Of a DNA stretch of 64,000 nt, positions 1-8,512 are shown one piece after another (the first letter of the stretch is position 1; every line of letters starts with the position of its first letter). Source of the DNA: Nocardia yamanashiensis NBRC 100130 (GTDB lineage: Bacteria > Actinomycetota > Actinomycetes > Mycobacteriales > Mycobacteriaceae); assembly GCF_001613325.1 (NCBI RefSeq), contig NZ_BDCD01000017.1:62001-126000 (forward strand). Direction: 5' to 3'. The notes below the pieces were generated by a model, which was not told the DNA's origin, made no database searches, and saw only the letters and a list, made by a program, of their open reading frames with translations. Both the position numbers and the translations under genes were made by a program.

Positions 1-756
1 CGCGCCCAGCGCGCCTATCCGGTGTCCTTCGCCGCCGACGTCTTCAGCGCCTTTCTCATCGGGCTGGTGGAATTCGGCGAAATGTGGGTGATCTTCAATA
101 ACGTGCCCCAGCTCGGCGGCCTCGAATTGCCCGGCATGCTCCTGCTTTTCGGCCTCAGCAATACCAGTTTCGCGATCGCCGACATGCTCGTCGGGCACGC
201 CGACACGCTGCCCGTCTATATTCGCGAAGGCCGTCTGGACGCCTTCTACCTGCGGCCGCAACCGCTGCTGCTGCAACTGATGACCAGCGATCTGGCGCTG
301 CGCCGGATCGCGCGCATCGCGGTGGCCGCCACCGTGCTCGGATTCGGCGTGGCCCGCAACGACATCGATTGGACGCCCGCGCATCTGGCGCTCTTCGGAC
401 TCACCCTGCTGTCCGGAATCGCCATCTTCGCCGGGCTTTTCGTCACCGCCGCCGGAGTGCAGTTCTTCCTCATCGACGGATCGGAATTGACCAATTCCTT
501 CACCTACGGCGGCTCCTACGCGTCCATGCAGCCCACCTCGGTCTTTCCCGGCCCGATGAAACTCGTGTTCGGCTTTCTCGTTCCGGTGGCCTTCACCTCC
601 TACCTGCCGGCGATCGCCTTGCTCGGGCTGCCCGGACCGCCCGGACTGCCGGCCTGGCTGGCCTGGGCCGCGCCGCTCGCGGCGGTGTGGGTGTGGGCGG
701 TCGCGCTGTGCATGTGGCGGCTGGGCACCAGGCACTATCAAGGAGGCGGCGGGTGA
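1..756 (+). CDS. ABC-2 type exporter permease (5' end cut by window)
   Basis: The frame is open from the first base (it reads RAQRAYP before the first GTG at 22), so the true start lies outside the window. The visible 251 residues form several hydrophobic segments separated by short loops. They fit an ABC-2 permease of the PF06182 (DUF990) kind, which forms the membrane channel of a drug or lipid exporter. The stop overlaps the GTG start of the following ATPase gene (GTGA at 753-756), so the two are translationally coupled. These transporters usually have two permease genes plus one ATPase; a partner permease is expected just upstream. The substrate cannot be told from the sequence. Confidence 0.8.
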   Translation, partial: RAQRAYPVSFAADVFSAFLIGLVEFGEMWVIFNNVPQLGGLELPGMLLLFGLSNTSFAIADMLVGHADTLPVYIREGRLDAFYLRPQPLLLQLMTSDLALRRIARIAVAATVLGFGVARNDIDWTPAHLALFGLTLLSGIAIFAGLFVTAAGVQFFLIDGSELTNSFTYGGSYASMQPTSVFPGPMKLVFGFLVPVAFTSYLPAIALLGLPGPPGLPAWLAWAAPLAAVWVWAVALCMWRLGTRHYQGGGG

Positions 757-1745
757 GCATACCGATCATCGAGATCGAAGAGCTGACAAGGACTTTCGTA
801 CTGCACCGCAGGAGCGGGCGCTGGCGGCGGCGACGCGAGGAGATCACCGCGGTGGACGCCATGAGCTTCCGGGTGGAGCGCGGGGCGGCGGTGGGGTACA
901 TCGGCGCGAACGGCGCCGGCAAGTCCACCACCATCAAGATGATCACCGGGATCCTGGTGCCGACCACCGGACGGCTGCGCACCTGCGGCTTGGACCCGGT
1001 GCGGCAGCGGCGCGAACTGGCCGGGCGGATCGGGGTGGTGTTCGGGCAGCGCTCGCAACTGTGGTGGGATCTGCCACTGCGCGAATCGTTTTCGATCCTG
1101 GCCGCCATCCACCGCCTCGAACCGGCCGCCGCCCGCACCCGCACCGGGGAGCTGGTGGAGCAGCTGGAAATGAGCGGCACCCTCGATACGCCCGTGCGGC
1201 AGTTGTCGCTGGGACAGCGCATGCGCGCGGAAGTGGCTGCGGCGCTGCTGCATTCGCCGGAACTGGTGATCCTGGACGAACCCACCATCGGGCTGGACGT
1301 GTTGTCCAAACAGCGATTACGCGAGTTCCTGCGTTACGAGCGCGCCGAACGCGGCACCACCCTGCTGCTCACCACGCACGATATGGGCGATATCGAGCGG
1401 CTGTGCGAACGGGTGCTGGTGGTCGATCACGGGCGCCTCGCCTACGACGGTTCGCTCGCCGGGCTGGCCGCCACCGTCGGCGCGCACCGGGTGCTGACCG
1501 TCGACCTGGCCGAGCCCACACCGGATCTCACCGATCTGCCCGGATCCAAATTGCTCGGCAGCGAGGGCGCGGGCATGCGACAGCGGCTGGCCTTCGACAC
1601 CGAGATCACCACCGCCGCGCAATTGCTCGCCGCGGTGTCGGCCCGGGCGGAGGTGCGCGACCTGTCCATCGAGGAACCCGATATCGAGGATGTGGTGCGG
1701 CGGATCTACGAGGCGGCCGGGCCGGTATTCCACCGGGCGGAATGA
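753..1745 (+). CDS. ABC transporter ATP-binding protein
   Basis: This is the nucleotide-binding subunit for the preceding permease, 330 residues, starting at GTG 753 inside the permease stop. Walker A is GANGAGKST at residues 51-59. The Q-loop region (FGQRSQLWW), the signature LSLGQRMRAE, Walker B with LVILDEPTIGLD and the H-loop TTHD are all intact, so an active ATPase is expected. A basic stretch (RRSGRWRRRRE, about 19-29) sits between the first strand and the A-loop. The last 90 residues form the accessory domain common in ABC-2 exporters of this type (NatA and daunorubicin-like). The exported compound is unknown. Confidence 0.88.
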   Translation: MSIPIIEIEELTRTFVLHRRSGRWRRRREEITAVDAMSFRVERGAAVGYIGANGAGKSTTIKMITGILVPTTGRLRTCGLDPVRQRRELAGRIGVVFGQRSQLWWDLPLRESFSILAAIHRLEPAAARTRTGELVEQLEMSGTLDTPVRQLSLGQRMRAEVAAALLHSPELVILDEPTIGLDVLSKQRLREFLRYERAERGTTLLLTTHDMGDIERLCERVLVVDHGRLAYDGSLAGLAATVGAHRVLTVDLAEPTPDLTDLPGSKLLGSEGAGMRQRLAFDTEITTAAQLLAAVSARAEVRDLSIEEPDIEDVVRRIYEAAGPVFHRAE

Positions 1746-1784
1746 ACCGCGGTGAAATCGAACGAAGTTCGCGAATAAGTCACT

Positions 1785-1811
1785 TCACGGCCGCTCGCGC
1801 GAGCGGCGTGA
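1785..1811. terminator. Strong hairpin after the ABC operon
   Basis: GCCGCTCG and CGAGCGGC (1790-1807) are perfect complements. With one bulged G the stem extends outward through TCAC/GTGA. It lies 40 bases after the ATPase stop and is followed by a short T-containing tract (ttgtt) rather than a full T-run, so it is a candidate terminator only. The rest of 1746-2029 shows no gene; it must carry the promoter of the conservon operon. Confidence 0.4.
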
Positions 1812-2029
1812 GCCGTTGTTCACTCCATTGTTTCCCCCACGATGCGGAGACCACATCTGCTTCTCACATATTTGTGAGCAGATTTGTCATAGCGCATACG
1901 GCCCGGAGTTCCGCGCACCACAAGTGCCATCGCTCGAATTGCGGCGCCCGGCCGGCTGTGCGACGTTGCTGATGATTCTCCGCACGCCCGTGCAGCCGGG
2001 CACGCGGCGGCCGATTTTCAGGAGTGAGT

Positions 2030-4963
2030 GTGGGTCTGCGTCCGGCCAAATCGTTGCCGCGAGGTAACAGAAGGCTCACTCCGGCAACCGAATTCGTCCG
2101 GCCGCGCACCATTCGCTCCCGGCTGCGGCGAATTCTGATCGTGTCGGTGACATTGGTGCTGGCCCTGCTCGGGCTGATCATCGCCGGCGAGGTGCAGAAG
2201 TATCGCGATACCGGCGCCACCGCGCGCTCGGTCGACCTGGCGCTGGCGGCGCAGGATCTGGTGCACGAGGTGCAGCGCGAACGCGGTCTCACCAACGGCC
2301 TGCTCGGCGGCGACAATTCGCTGCGCGACAGCGTGACCGCGCAGCGCGCCGCCGTGGACGCCGCACTGCAGCAGCTCAATCGGGCGCTCGCCGAGGAAGC
2401 GCCCGGGTCCGATCAGGTGCGGACGGCGCTGTCGCGACTGTCCGGGGTGACCGCCAATCGCGCCGACGTGGACGCGCGGCGCAGCGACCGCAGCACCTCG
2501 TTCTCGTTCTACACCAATGCGATTCTGGCGCTGAACCAGGCGCGGCCGGGCGCGCAGCAGGCCGACGACGATTCGCTCTGGCGCGGTCTGCAGACGCTGT
2601 ACGCGCTCGGTGAGGTGAAGGAGTTCACCGCGCAGGAACGCGGCTTCCTCAACGGCGTCTTCGCGGCGGGCGAGTTCGGCGGCGGCGAATACGTGCAGTT
2701 CCTGGACATCCGGGCCGGGAAGCAGGCGGCGATCAGCGCTTTCGAACGCGACGCCACACCGGGGCAGCGGTCCCAGCTGTATTCGGCCATGCGCAGCGAT
2801 GATTCGGTGCGGGCGGCGGAATCGGAGGCGGTGGCCATCGGATCGGTGCGCGGGCCGCTGCTGGAACCGGTCGATCCGCGCGCTTGGTGGAAGCAGATGA
2901 CCTCCGTCATCGATGCCGAACGCGGCGTGCAGCAGTCGGTGGGCAGCCAGATCCGCGACCGCGCCGCCGAGCTGCGCGGCGACGCGGCCATGGTGCTGAC
3001 GCTGTACGTGCTGGCCGCGCTGTTCGCGGTGGCCGCGCAGGTGGGGCTGGTGGTGGCGACCGTGCGCGCCATCGTGCGGCCGCTGGCCGCGCTCGCCGAG
3101 GAGGCCGACGCGGTCGCCGAACAGCGGCTGCCGCAGCTCATCGCCGCCTGGCACGCCGATTCCGGAACCGAGCCGCCCGCACCGGAACCCGTGCGCGCGG
3201 CCGAGACCGCGGGCGAGGAGATCGTCTCGGTGGCGCACGCACTGGACCGCGTGCAGACCACCGCCTACGAACTGGCCTCGGCGCAGGCGCGCCTGCGCCG
3301 CAACACCACCGAGTCCATGGCCAACCTGGCGCGCCGCAATCAGAACCTGGTGCGCCGCCAGCTCGGCTTGATCAGCGACTTCGAACGCGAGGAACTCGAC
3401 CCCAACGCGCTGTCCAACCTGTTCGAGCTCGACCACTTGGCCACCCGCATGCGGCGCAATGCCGAAAGCCTGCTGGTGCTGGTCGGCGAATCCGCCCCGC
3501 GCCGCTGGGCCAAACCGATCCCGCTCACCGATGTGATCCGGGCCGGCCTGTCCGAGGTCGACGACTACCGCCGGGTGGTGCTGCGCCGGGTGGACGAGAT
3601 CTCCATCGCCGGGGCGTCGGTCAGCGAACTCGCCCATATGCTGGCCGAACTCATCGAGAACGGCCTGTCGTTCTCCCCGCCCGATCTCGAGGTCGAGATC
3701 TACGGCCGGCGCATCGGCCCCCGCTACATGCTCGCCGTCGTCGATCACGGCGTGGGCATGCCGGCGGACCAGCTCGCCACCGCCAATGCCCGCCTGCGCG
3801 GCGAAGCCGACTTCCTGGTCGCCCCCACCCGCTTCCTCGGCCACTTCGTGGTCGGCCGCCTCGCCCGCCGCCTGGGCATCGAAGTGGAACTCACCGTCTC
3901 CCCCACCAGCGGCGTGGTCGCCCGCATGACCCTCCCCGCCGACCTGCTGGCCGACCCCAACGCCCCCGCGCCTTCCTTCCCGGTGGACGCCAAACACGCT
4001 GCCGCCCCGCCGGTCCAGGACGCGCTCACCGCACCCGACCCCACCGGCCGCCACCGCTCGGCGCCCGTCGCTCCCGGCCCCGCCGACCCCTTCGCCCTGG
4101 CCGACCCCTTCGACACCGCCGTCTCCGCCGACCAGACTCCGGCCGGCATCACCAACGGCGCGCTCGTCGAACCCGCCACCGCCACCCGCTCCGACTACGT
4201 CACCGGCTCCTACCCGATCCCGGTGAGCGACAACCCGATCAAGCTGGTCGCCCTCCCCGAACCGATCGACACCGGCTCCACCGCCCGCCCGGGTCTCACG
4301 GACCACACCGCGGGCTCCACGAACGGCCGTGTCCGGCCACCCGGCGCGACAAGCAGCCCCCAGTCGATCGGATCCGCACCCGACGAACGCGCGCATTCGT
4401 CCGGTGCAGCGGGTGGCTCCCTGCCCACCACCGCAACCGGCTCGTCCGCCGCCTCCGCCGGCTTCCCGCCGTCCGGCGAAAATCGTTCGGCCCACACCGC
4501 TTTCGACAACGCCGAGGACCGGCCGCAGCCTCGGGTGATCCGGTCCGGTGGGGTGGACGCGGCCGGAGCATCCGGCGGCCCGAACGGCGCGGCCGGACGG
4601 TACGAGCGCGACGACTCGTCCACGCGCGGGGTGGGATCGGGCGGCAGCGGGGTGCGGACCGCCGGTGACGGTGAGATTTCGGTGGGCGCGAACGGGGTGT
4701 CGGCCGGTGTTGCGAAATCCGTTCCGGGCGTGCAACGCACGCGAAACGGTCTCGTCAAGCGGGAGCGCAAGACTCGCGAGAATTCGGGCGCCACTCCGGG
4801 TGGCGCCCAGCCCGAAACGGGCGCCCGGCCCGTCGCGCCGATCGCCGAACGCTCTCCGGAGGCGGTGCGCGGCATGCTGGCCGGGTTCCGGGCCGGGCAT
4901 CAGCGCGGTGAGCGGGACGTGCCGCCAGTACCCGGATCGATTCCACAGGAGGACCGCAGGTGA
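2030..4963 (+). CDS. cvnA: CvnA-like sensor histidine kinase with nitrate/nitrite-sensing domain
   Basis: First gene of a conservon, a membrane system resembling a eukaryotic G-protein-coupled receptor complex. Order of parts: a transmembrane helix near 34-53; an extracytoplasmic helical domain of the NIT type (PF08376; note VQRERGLTNGLLGG); a second helix near 320-346; a HAMP-like linker; the conserved LDHLATRMRRNAESLL helix; then a GHKL ATPase domain with N-box AELIENGLSFSPP near 537 and G-box DHGVGMP near 571. From about residue 642 to the end (about 335 residues) the protein is Pro, Ala and Ser rich and probably disordered. I chose GTG 2030 because AGGAG (2020-2024) is correctly spaced for it and overlaps the other GTG at 2024. 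Its stop overlaps the next start. Confidence 0.88.
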   Translation: MGLRPAKSLPRGNRRLTPATEFVRPRTIRSRLRRILIVSVTLVLALLGLIIAGEVQKYRDTGATARSVDLALAAQDLVHEVQRERGLTNGLLGGDNSLRDSVTAQRAAVDAALQQLNRALAEEAPGSDQVRTALSRLSGVTANRADVDARRSDRSTSFSFYTNAILALNQARPGAQQADDDSLWRGLQTLYALGEVKEFTAQERGFLNGVFAAGEFGGGEYVQFLDIRAGKQAAISAFERDATPGQRSQLYSAMRSDDSVRAAESEAVAIGSVRGPLLEPVDPRAWWKQMTSVIDAERGVQQSVGSQIRDRAAELRGDAAMVLTLYVLAALFAVAAQVGLVVATVRAIVRPLAALAEEADAVAEQRLPQLIAAWHADSGTEPPAPEPVRAAETAGEEIVSVAHALDRVQTTAYELASAQARLRRNTTESMANLARRNQNLVRRQLGLISDFEREELDPNALSNLFELDHLATRMRRNAESLLVLVGESAPRRWAKPIPLTDVIRAGLSEVDDYRRVVLRRVDEISIAGASVSELAHMLAELIENGLSFSPPDLEVEIYGRRIGPRYMLAVVDHGVGMPADQLATANARLRGEADFLVAPTRFLGHFVVGRLARRLGIEVELTVSPTSGVVARMTLPADLLADPNAPAPSFPVDAKHAAAPPVQDALTAPDPTGRHRSAPVAPGPADPFALADPFDTAVSADQTPAGITNGALVEPATATRSDYVTGSYPIPVSDNPIKLVALPEPIDTGSTARPGLTDHTAGSTNGRVRPPGATSSPQSIGSAPDERAHSSGAAGGSLPTTATGSSAASAGFPPSGENRSAHTAFDNAEDRPQPRVIRSGGVDAAGASGGPNGAAGRYERDDSSTRGVGSGGSGVRTAGDGEISVGANGVSAGVAKSVPGVQRTRNGLVKRERKTRENSGATPGGAQPETGARPVAPIAERSPEAVRGMLAGFRAGHQRGERDVPPVPGSIPQEDRR

Positions 4964-5388
4964 CCACCCACTACACCGACACCGACCCGCACACCTTCAA
5001 CTGGCTGCTGGCCGACTTCGTGCGCACCACCTCCGGCGTGCGCGACACCGTCGCGGTGTCCTCCGACGGGCTGCTCATGGCCATGTCCGACGGGCTGGAC
5101 CGGACGGGGGCCGACCGGCTCGCGGCCATCGTGTCGGGCCTGACCAGCCTGGGCCGAAGCGCTTCGCGCAGTTACGCTTTCGACGGCCTGCGCCTCATCA
5201 TGATCGAAATGGGCCGCGGCTTCCTGCTGGTGTCGGCCATGGCCAACGGCAGCTGTATCGGCGTCATCGCAGACAGCGACGCCGATGTCGGACTGGTCGG
5301 CTACCAGATGGCGGTGCTGGCCGATCGCGCCGGAGCGCTGCTCACCCCGGCGTTGATCACCGAATTACGAGAGTCGCTGGCCCGATGA
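4960..5388 (+). CDS. cvnB: CvnB-like roadblock/LC7 domain protein
   Basis: 142 residues, a single roadblock/LC7 domain (TFNWLLADFVRTTSGVRD at the start, SSDGLLMAMSDGLD strand pair, GFLLVSAMANGSCIGVIAD in the middle). In conservons this protein binds the small GTPase CvnD and probably helps set its nucleotide state, in line with the role of MglB-type roadblock proteins. The GTG start at 4960 overlaps the kinase stop (GTGA), and its own stop overlaps the next ATG, so the stoichiometry is probably set by coupled translation. Confidence 0.92.
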   Translation: MTTHYTDTDPHTFNWLLADFVRTTSGVRDTVAVSSDGLLMAMSDGLDRTGADRLAAIVSGLTSLGRSASRSYAFDGLRLIMIEMGRGFLLVSAMANGSCIGVIADSDADVGLVGYQMAVLADRAGALLTPALITELRESLAR

Positions 5389-5837
5389 ACGATTCGCACC
5401 GGTTACCGGATCCGCGCATGATCGCGCCGCACCACACCACCGGCTGGACCGGCGCTTTCCCGGTGGTGCGCGGCGACGCGGTGCGCGACGAGAAGCCCTC
5501 CGCCGCAGACGAAGTGGACGAGCAGGTGGTCCGCCCGTTCATGATGACCTCCGGCCGCACCACCCCCCTGGTGGACGGCCTGCGCCTGGAAACCCTGGTG
5601 CGCGCCACCCCGGCCGCCCTGTCCGCGCCCCTGCACTTCGAACTGGAGCGGGTGGTGCGCCTGTGCCAGCGCCCGCACTCCATCGCCGAAATCGGTGCCG
5701 CCCTGCGGGTTCCGGTCGGCGTGGCGCGGGTGCTGGTCAGCGACCTGGTCTCGGCGGGCCATGCCGCGGTGAACGAACCGAACCAGCTGTCGGTCGCCGC
5801 TCTGGAAAGGATTAGAGACCTTGTTCGGGCCCTCTGA
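5385..5837 (+). CDS. cvnC: CvnC-like DUF742 protein
   Basis: 150 residues beginning with ATG 5385 inside the cvnB stop (ATGA). The C-terminal two thirds are DUF742: the VRPFMMTSGRTTP motif, then a winged-helix-like part (RPHSIAEIGAALRVPVGVARVLVSDLVSAGH). The first 45 residues are low complexity. DUF742 proteins are the third member of conservons; their exact role is unknown, although the fold suggests protein or nucleic-acid binding. The gene overlaps cvnD by 17 bases. Confidence 0.9.
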   Translation: MNDSHRLPDPRMIAPHHTTGWTGAFPVVRGDAVRDEKPSAADEVDEQVVRPFMMTSGRTTPLVDGLRLETLVRATPAALSAPLHFELERVVRLCQRPHSIAEIGAALRVPVGVARVLVSDLVSAGHAAVNEPNQLSVAALERIRDLVRAL

Positions 5838-6417
5838 AGATATCGCGCCGGCGCCGCTGGCCTCCTCGGTCAAGATCGTGATCAGTGGCGGCTTCGGCGT
5901 CGGCAAAACCACTCTCATCGGCGCCATCTCCGAAATCGAGCCGCTGGCCACCGAAGCCGCCATGACCACCGTCTCGATGGGCGTGGACGATCCCGGCCTG
6001 GCGACCGGCAAGACCACCACCACGGTGGCGCTGGACTTCGGCCGCATCACCCTCGATACCAGCCTGGTGCTCTACCTCTTCGGCACCCCCGGTCAGGAAC
6101 GCTTCGAATTCCTCTGGGACGACCTGCTCGACGGCGCGCTGGGCGGGGTCATCATGGTCGACACCGAACGGGTCGAGGACTGCTATCCGGTGCTGGACTT
6201 CTTCGAGCAGCGGCGCACGCCGTTCGTGGTGGCGGTCAACCGGTTCGCCACCGCGCGCGACTTCGAACTGGACGAGGTGCGCGAGGCGCTGGACCTGGCG
6301 CCCACCGTGCACCTGATGAATTGCGATGCCCGCGACCGGGAATCGGTCAAGCTGGTGCTGGTGGCACTGCTGGAGCAGATCCTGCGCGCCCGCCGCGCCC
6401 CCGCGCTGGCCGGCTGA
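5821..6417 (+). CDS. cvnD: CvnD-like small GTPase
   Basis: 198 residues. G1 P-loop is GGFGVGKTT near 22-30; switch and G3 are LFGTPGQERF near 83-92; the G4 position reads NRFA instead of the usual NKxD, as is common in this bacterial Ras-like family. It is the output switch of the conservon, cycling between GDP and GTP at the membrane. The only suitable start is TTG 5821, preceded by GGAAAGG at 5804-5810 and lying within the end of cvnC. A rare start codon in an overlapping gene suggests deliberately modest expression. Confidence 0.9.
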   Translation: MFGPSEDIAPAPLASSVKIVISGGFGVGKTTLIGAISEIEPLATEAAMTTVSMGVDDPGLATGKTTTTVALDFGRITLDTSLVLYLFGTPGQERFEFLWDDLLDGALGGVIMVDTERVEDCYPVLDFFEQRRTPFVVAVNRFATARDFELDEVREALDLAPTVHLMNCDARDRESVKLVLVALLEQILRARRAPALAG

Positions 6418-6465
6418 GCCCGGATCTCCGCAGCCGATCCGGGCACGACCGGTTCGGGTACGAAA

Positions 6466-6499
6466 AACCGCCCCGGATGGAATCCCACCCGGGGCGGTT
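6466..6499. terminator. Bidirectional terminator between cvnD and the 38-aa peptide gene
   Basis: A perfect 11-bp stem (AACCGCCCCGG at 6466-6476 with CCGGGGCGGTT at 6489-6499) and a 12-nt loop. A run of A precedes the stem, so in the minus direction the hairpin ends in a T-run. It sits 48 bases after cvnD and 28 bases after the end of the minus-strand peptide gene, so it can serve both. Confidence 0.75.
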
Positions 6500-6527
6500 C
6501 GCCCGAAAACCCTTCGCAAGAATGCGA

Positions 6528-6644
6528 TTAACGACCGAACGAGCCGGTCCACAAGGTGTTGAGAATGCCGCTCAGCGCCGCCGAACCGGTGCTGAACAGG
6601 CCGTCGAGGGCAGCGCTACCAGTATTGATGATGACCGGAATCAT
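6528..6644 (-). CDS. 38-residue amphipathic peptide with an internal 11-residue repeat
   Basis: A small gene: ATG at 6644, stop TAA at 6528-6530. The message carries a good ribosome site (AGAGAGG, 8 bases before the ATG). The peptide starts MIPVIINTGSAALDGLF, then repeats as STGSAALSGIL, and ends NTLWTGSFGR. The repeat period is 11 residues, which on a helix places Leu, Ile and Phe on one face. It has no cysteine, no classical signal peptide and almost no charge. It lies alone between two hairpins. I do not recognise a family. A membrane-associated or channel-forming peptide, like the tiny leaderless porins of corynebacteria, is one speculative option. Confidence 0.6.
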   Translation of the reverse strand: MIPVIINTGSAALDGLFSTGSAALSGILNTLWTGSFGR

Positions 6645-6760
6645 TTTTCAACCTCTCTGTTGGTTTCGCCGCCCGCCGGGATCTCCGGTTGGCGACTGGA
6701 CCCACCCTGCCGAGGGAGCCTTAAGGAGCCCTTGCCAGTAGCTGAGAGGTAACTAAGAGG

Positions 6761-6782
6761 CGGTGTGTGCTGCGACACACCG
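6761..6782 (-). terminator. Hairpin terminator of the minus-strand hypothetical gene
   Basis: An 8-bp perfect stem (CGGTGTGT with ACACACCG) with a 6-nt loop, 8 bases beyond the stop of the gene at 6790-7143. It separates that gene from the small peptide gene downstream on the same strand. Confidence 0.55.
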
Positions 6783-6789
6783 GCGGAAG

Positions 6790-7143
6790 CTAGTGCGCCG
6801 CAGGCCCGTCCGCCGAGTACAGACTCACCTCACCGTCTTCCCCCAGGAACGCGTTGACCAGCATCGTTCCGCTGGAACGCAATTCGTCAGGATCCGGCGC
6901 GGCGGTGGTGACGGCGATCTGCGGGAGCGCCGCCCAGTTCACGACGTAGCGTTCGGGCGGTCCGTTGTCGTCGGACAGATGCGCCAGACGGAACACCGAC
7001 ACCGTCCGGCGAACGATCAGATTGCGCACGACTTCGGCGATTCGCTCCGGGTCTTCCAGTGCGAACATGAAACCGAAACGCAGCTCGGGTGATGACGCAT
7101 AGGCTGGCACGAATATCGAGGCTAACGGACTACGGCGCGTCAC
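6790..7143 (-). CDS. Hypothetical protein, possibly SRPBCC-like or sensor fold unknown
   Basis: 117 residues from GTG 7143; an inner start (GTG or ATG in the first 25 codons) is possible because no clear ribosome site is seen. I do not recognise a family. The middle part (LEDPERIAEVVRNLIVRRTVSVFRL) is an amphipathic helix followed by strands, and the end (GEVSLYSADGPAAH) is short and polar. No signal peptide, membrane helix or metal motif is present. Codon usage has the third-position GC expected of a real gene here. It stands alone, with its own terminator. Confidence 0.55.
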   Translation of the reverse strand: MTRRSPLASIFVPAYASSPELRFGFMFALEDPERIAEVVRNLIVRRTVSVFRLAHLSDDNGPPERYVVNWAALPQIAVTTAAPDPDELRSSGTMLVNAFLGEDGEVSLYSADGPAAH

Positions 7144-7576
7144 GCGTCCGGCACGCCGGACGGATAGCTATTCATAAGCCTCAGTAACTTACTGGCGCGT
7201 AGACCCGGCGGTCTCCATCCCGGCGCCGAGTCCCACCAGCCCCATCCACCCCGGTCAGAGGTGTCGATCCGCCACCAAACGCAGCACCCGTGTAACCGAG
7301 TCGTAATGCTGTATAACGATTTTCAGGCAGGTTCGCCGATCACGCGCCGGATGGTTGCGCCCGTTCGACTATCGCGCTTTCCTGAATATGTCCCGCATTA
7401 TCGGACAGTCTTCCCCATCGCATCGTCGCGGATTTCCCGGTTTCTTCACCGTGTCGTTTGGTTGGTGGGCTGTGCGTTCCGGAATGCGGTACTGCGCCGG
7501 AGCCGAGGGGAGCCCCTCCCCGAAACCCCCTCGGCCCTGGCGCATCCACTTCAGCACAGCCAAAGGGTGGGAATAC
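7144..7576. other. Non-coding gap of 433 bases
   Basis: This gap separates two divergent genes. The frame of the downstream gene stays open through part of it, but the residues encoded there are compositionally odd and lack family similarity, so I treat it as non-coding. TATAAC near 7311 could be a -10 box for the plus-strand gene. No repeat, RNA or operator stands out. Confidence 0.4.
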
Positions 7577-8179
7577 ATGGCAACCGACTACACCGGAGCT
7601 GGTTTCGGGGCCGAACTTCCCTCGCCATCGACGCTGCTGCGCGCCTTCCGGGAACCCGTAACCGCCGACCGTCGCGACCGCGACGTGCTCGAAGCCGCCC
7701 ACGAACTGGTGCAATGCCACGAACGCAGGGCCAATGCCCTGCAGGCCGCGCACGCCGCCGGCGCCACGCCCACCCGCGTGGCGACCTGCAGCCAACTCGT
7801 AGAGGACATCGACGAACGGCGAGGCGAGTTGGTGGCGCGCATCGACGATTGGGTGGCGGTGAACATCCCGCATCGCGCGGGGGCCTCATTGCATACCGAG
7901 ACACTCGGGGCGGTCATCGATCGAATGGCCGCGAAATGGGTTGCGGCGCAACAGGCTTTGGGCGCCACGCCCGGGGCCGGGACGCGCCCGCCGAAAAACA
8001 CCGGGGACGGGCGGTCACGACGACCCACCCGTCCCCATCGCGTCAGCGAGGACAAGCCGCACCGCAGCGTGGACAGTGAAGCCCACCTGCAGTGGTACCG
8101 GCTCGCCGAACTCGCCGACGGCTACAAGGATCTGATCACCGAGGTGGCTCAGCACCGCCGGCGCCTGCCGGTCTGGTAG
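7577..8179 (+). CDS. DUF4254 domain protein
   Basis: 200 residues. The start ATG 7577 is preceded by AAGGGTGGG; longer in-frame starts back to 7355 lack this and add unlike sequence. The all-helical DUF4254 pattern is clear: LPSPSTLLRAFREP, AAHELVQCHERRANAL, VEDIDERRGELVARIDDWVA, then HTETLGAVIDRMAAKWVAA, and near the end RLAELADGYKDLITEV. The segment around residues 138-165 (PPKNTGDGRSRRPTRP) is a basic linker. The family occurs in actinobacteria, sometimes near glycosyltransferases, and has no proven function. The stop directly abuts the stop of the convergent gene. Confidence 0.8.
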   Translation: MATDYTGAGFGAELPSPSTLLRAFREPVTADRRDRDVLEAAHELVQCHERRANALQAAHAAGATPTRVATCSQLVEDIDERRGELVARIDDWVAVNIPHRAGASLHTETLGAVIDRMAAKWVAAQQALGATPGAGTRPPKNTGDGRSRRPTRPHRVSEDKPHRSVDSEAHLQWYRLAELADGYKDLITEVAQHRRRLPVW

Positions 8180-8512
8180 TCAGAACTTGCGCGGGTCGAC
8201 GACTTCGGCGTCGATGACCTCGCCCGGCTCCGCGGGACGCGCCCGCGGGGCCGAGAAGTCCTGTGCCACAGGGGCTTCCGACTCGTCATCGAGATCGTCG
8301 CCGGAGTCCGCGGCGCGCTGCGCCCGGGCGTCCTGCGCCGCGGCGGCCGCGGCCTCGCGCATCTCGATGGCGTCGGTGATCCAGTCGCCGATCTCGCGCG
8401 TCACCTCGGCGACGGTGCCGGTGATGATGTTCGCGATATTGCCGACGTGCTTCGCGCCCGACGACGTCAGTTCCTGGATCAGATCCTTGTTGCTTTCGAA
8501 TTTTCCGATCAT
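8180..8512 (-). CDS. Small conserved protein co-transcribed with the desaturase
   Basis: 110 residues. The ATG (8512) follows the desaturase stop with no gap (TAAATG), so it is clearly the third gene of the reductase-desaturase operon. The first 60 residues predict an amphipathic helical region (LIQELTSSGAKHVGNIANII, TREIGDWITDAIEMREAAAA); the rest is acidic, Ala-rich and probably disordered, ending AEVVDPRKF. No known domain is recognised. By position it may stabilise or localise the desaturase complex; that is inference. Confidence 0.75.
   Translation of the reverse strand: MIGKFESNKDLIQELTSSGAKHVGNIANIITGTVAEVTREIGDWITDAIEMREAAAAAAQDARAQRAADSGDDLDDESEAPVAQDFSAPRARPAEPGEVIDAEVVDPRKF

Noticed and set aside
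2018..4900. A 960-codon open frame on the minus strand opposite the CvnA-like gene
   Set aside because: Long antisense frames are common in GC-rich DNA. Its translation is low-complexity and resembles no family, while the plus strand encodes intact kinase motifs.
6645..6760. Riboswitch in the leader of the 38-residue peptide gene
   Set aside because: A few short palindromes (CCTTAAGG) occur, but no known riboswitch core could be recognised.
7355..7576. N-terminal extension of the DUF4254 protein by 74 residues
   Set aside because: The added residues are unlike the family and there is no ribosome site, whereas ATG 7577 has one.
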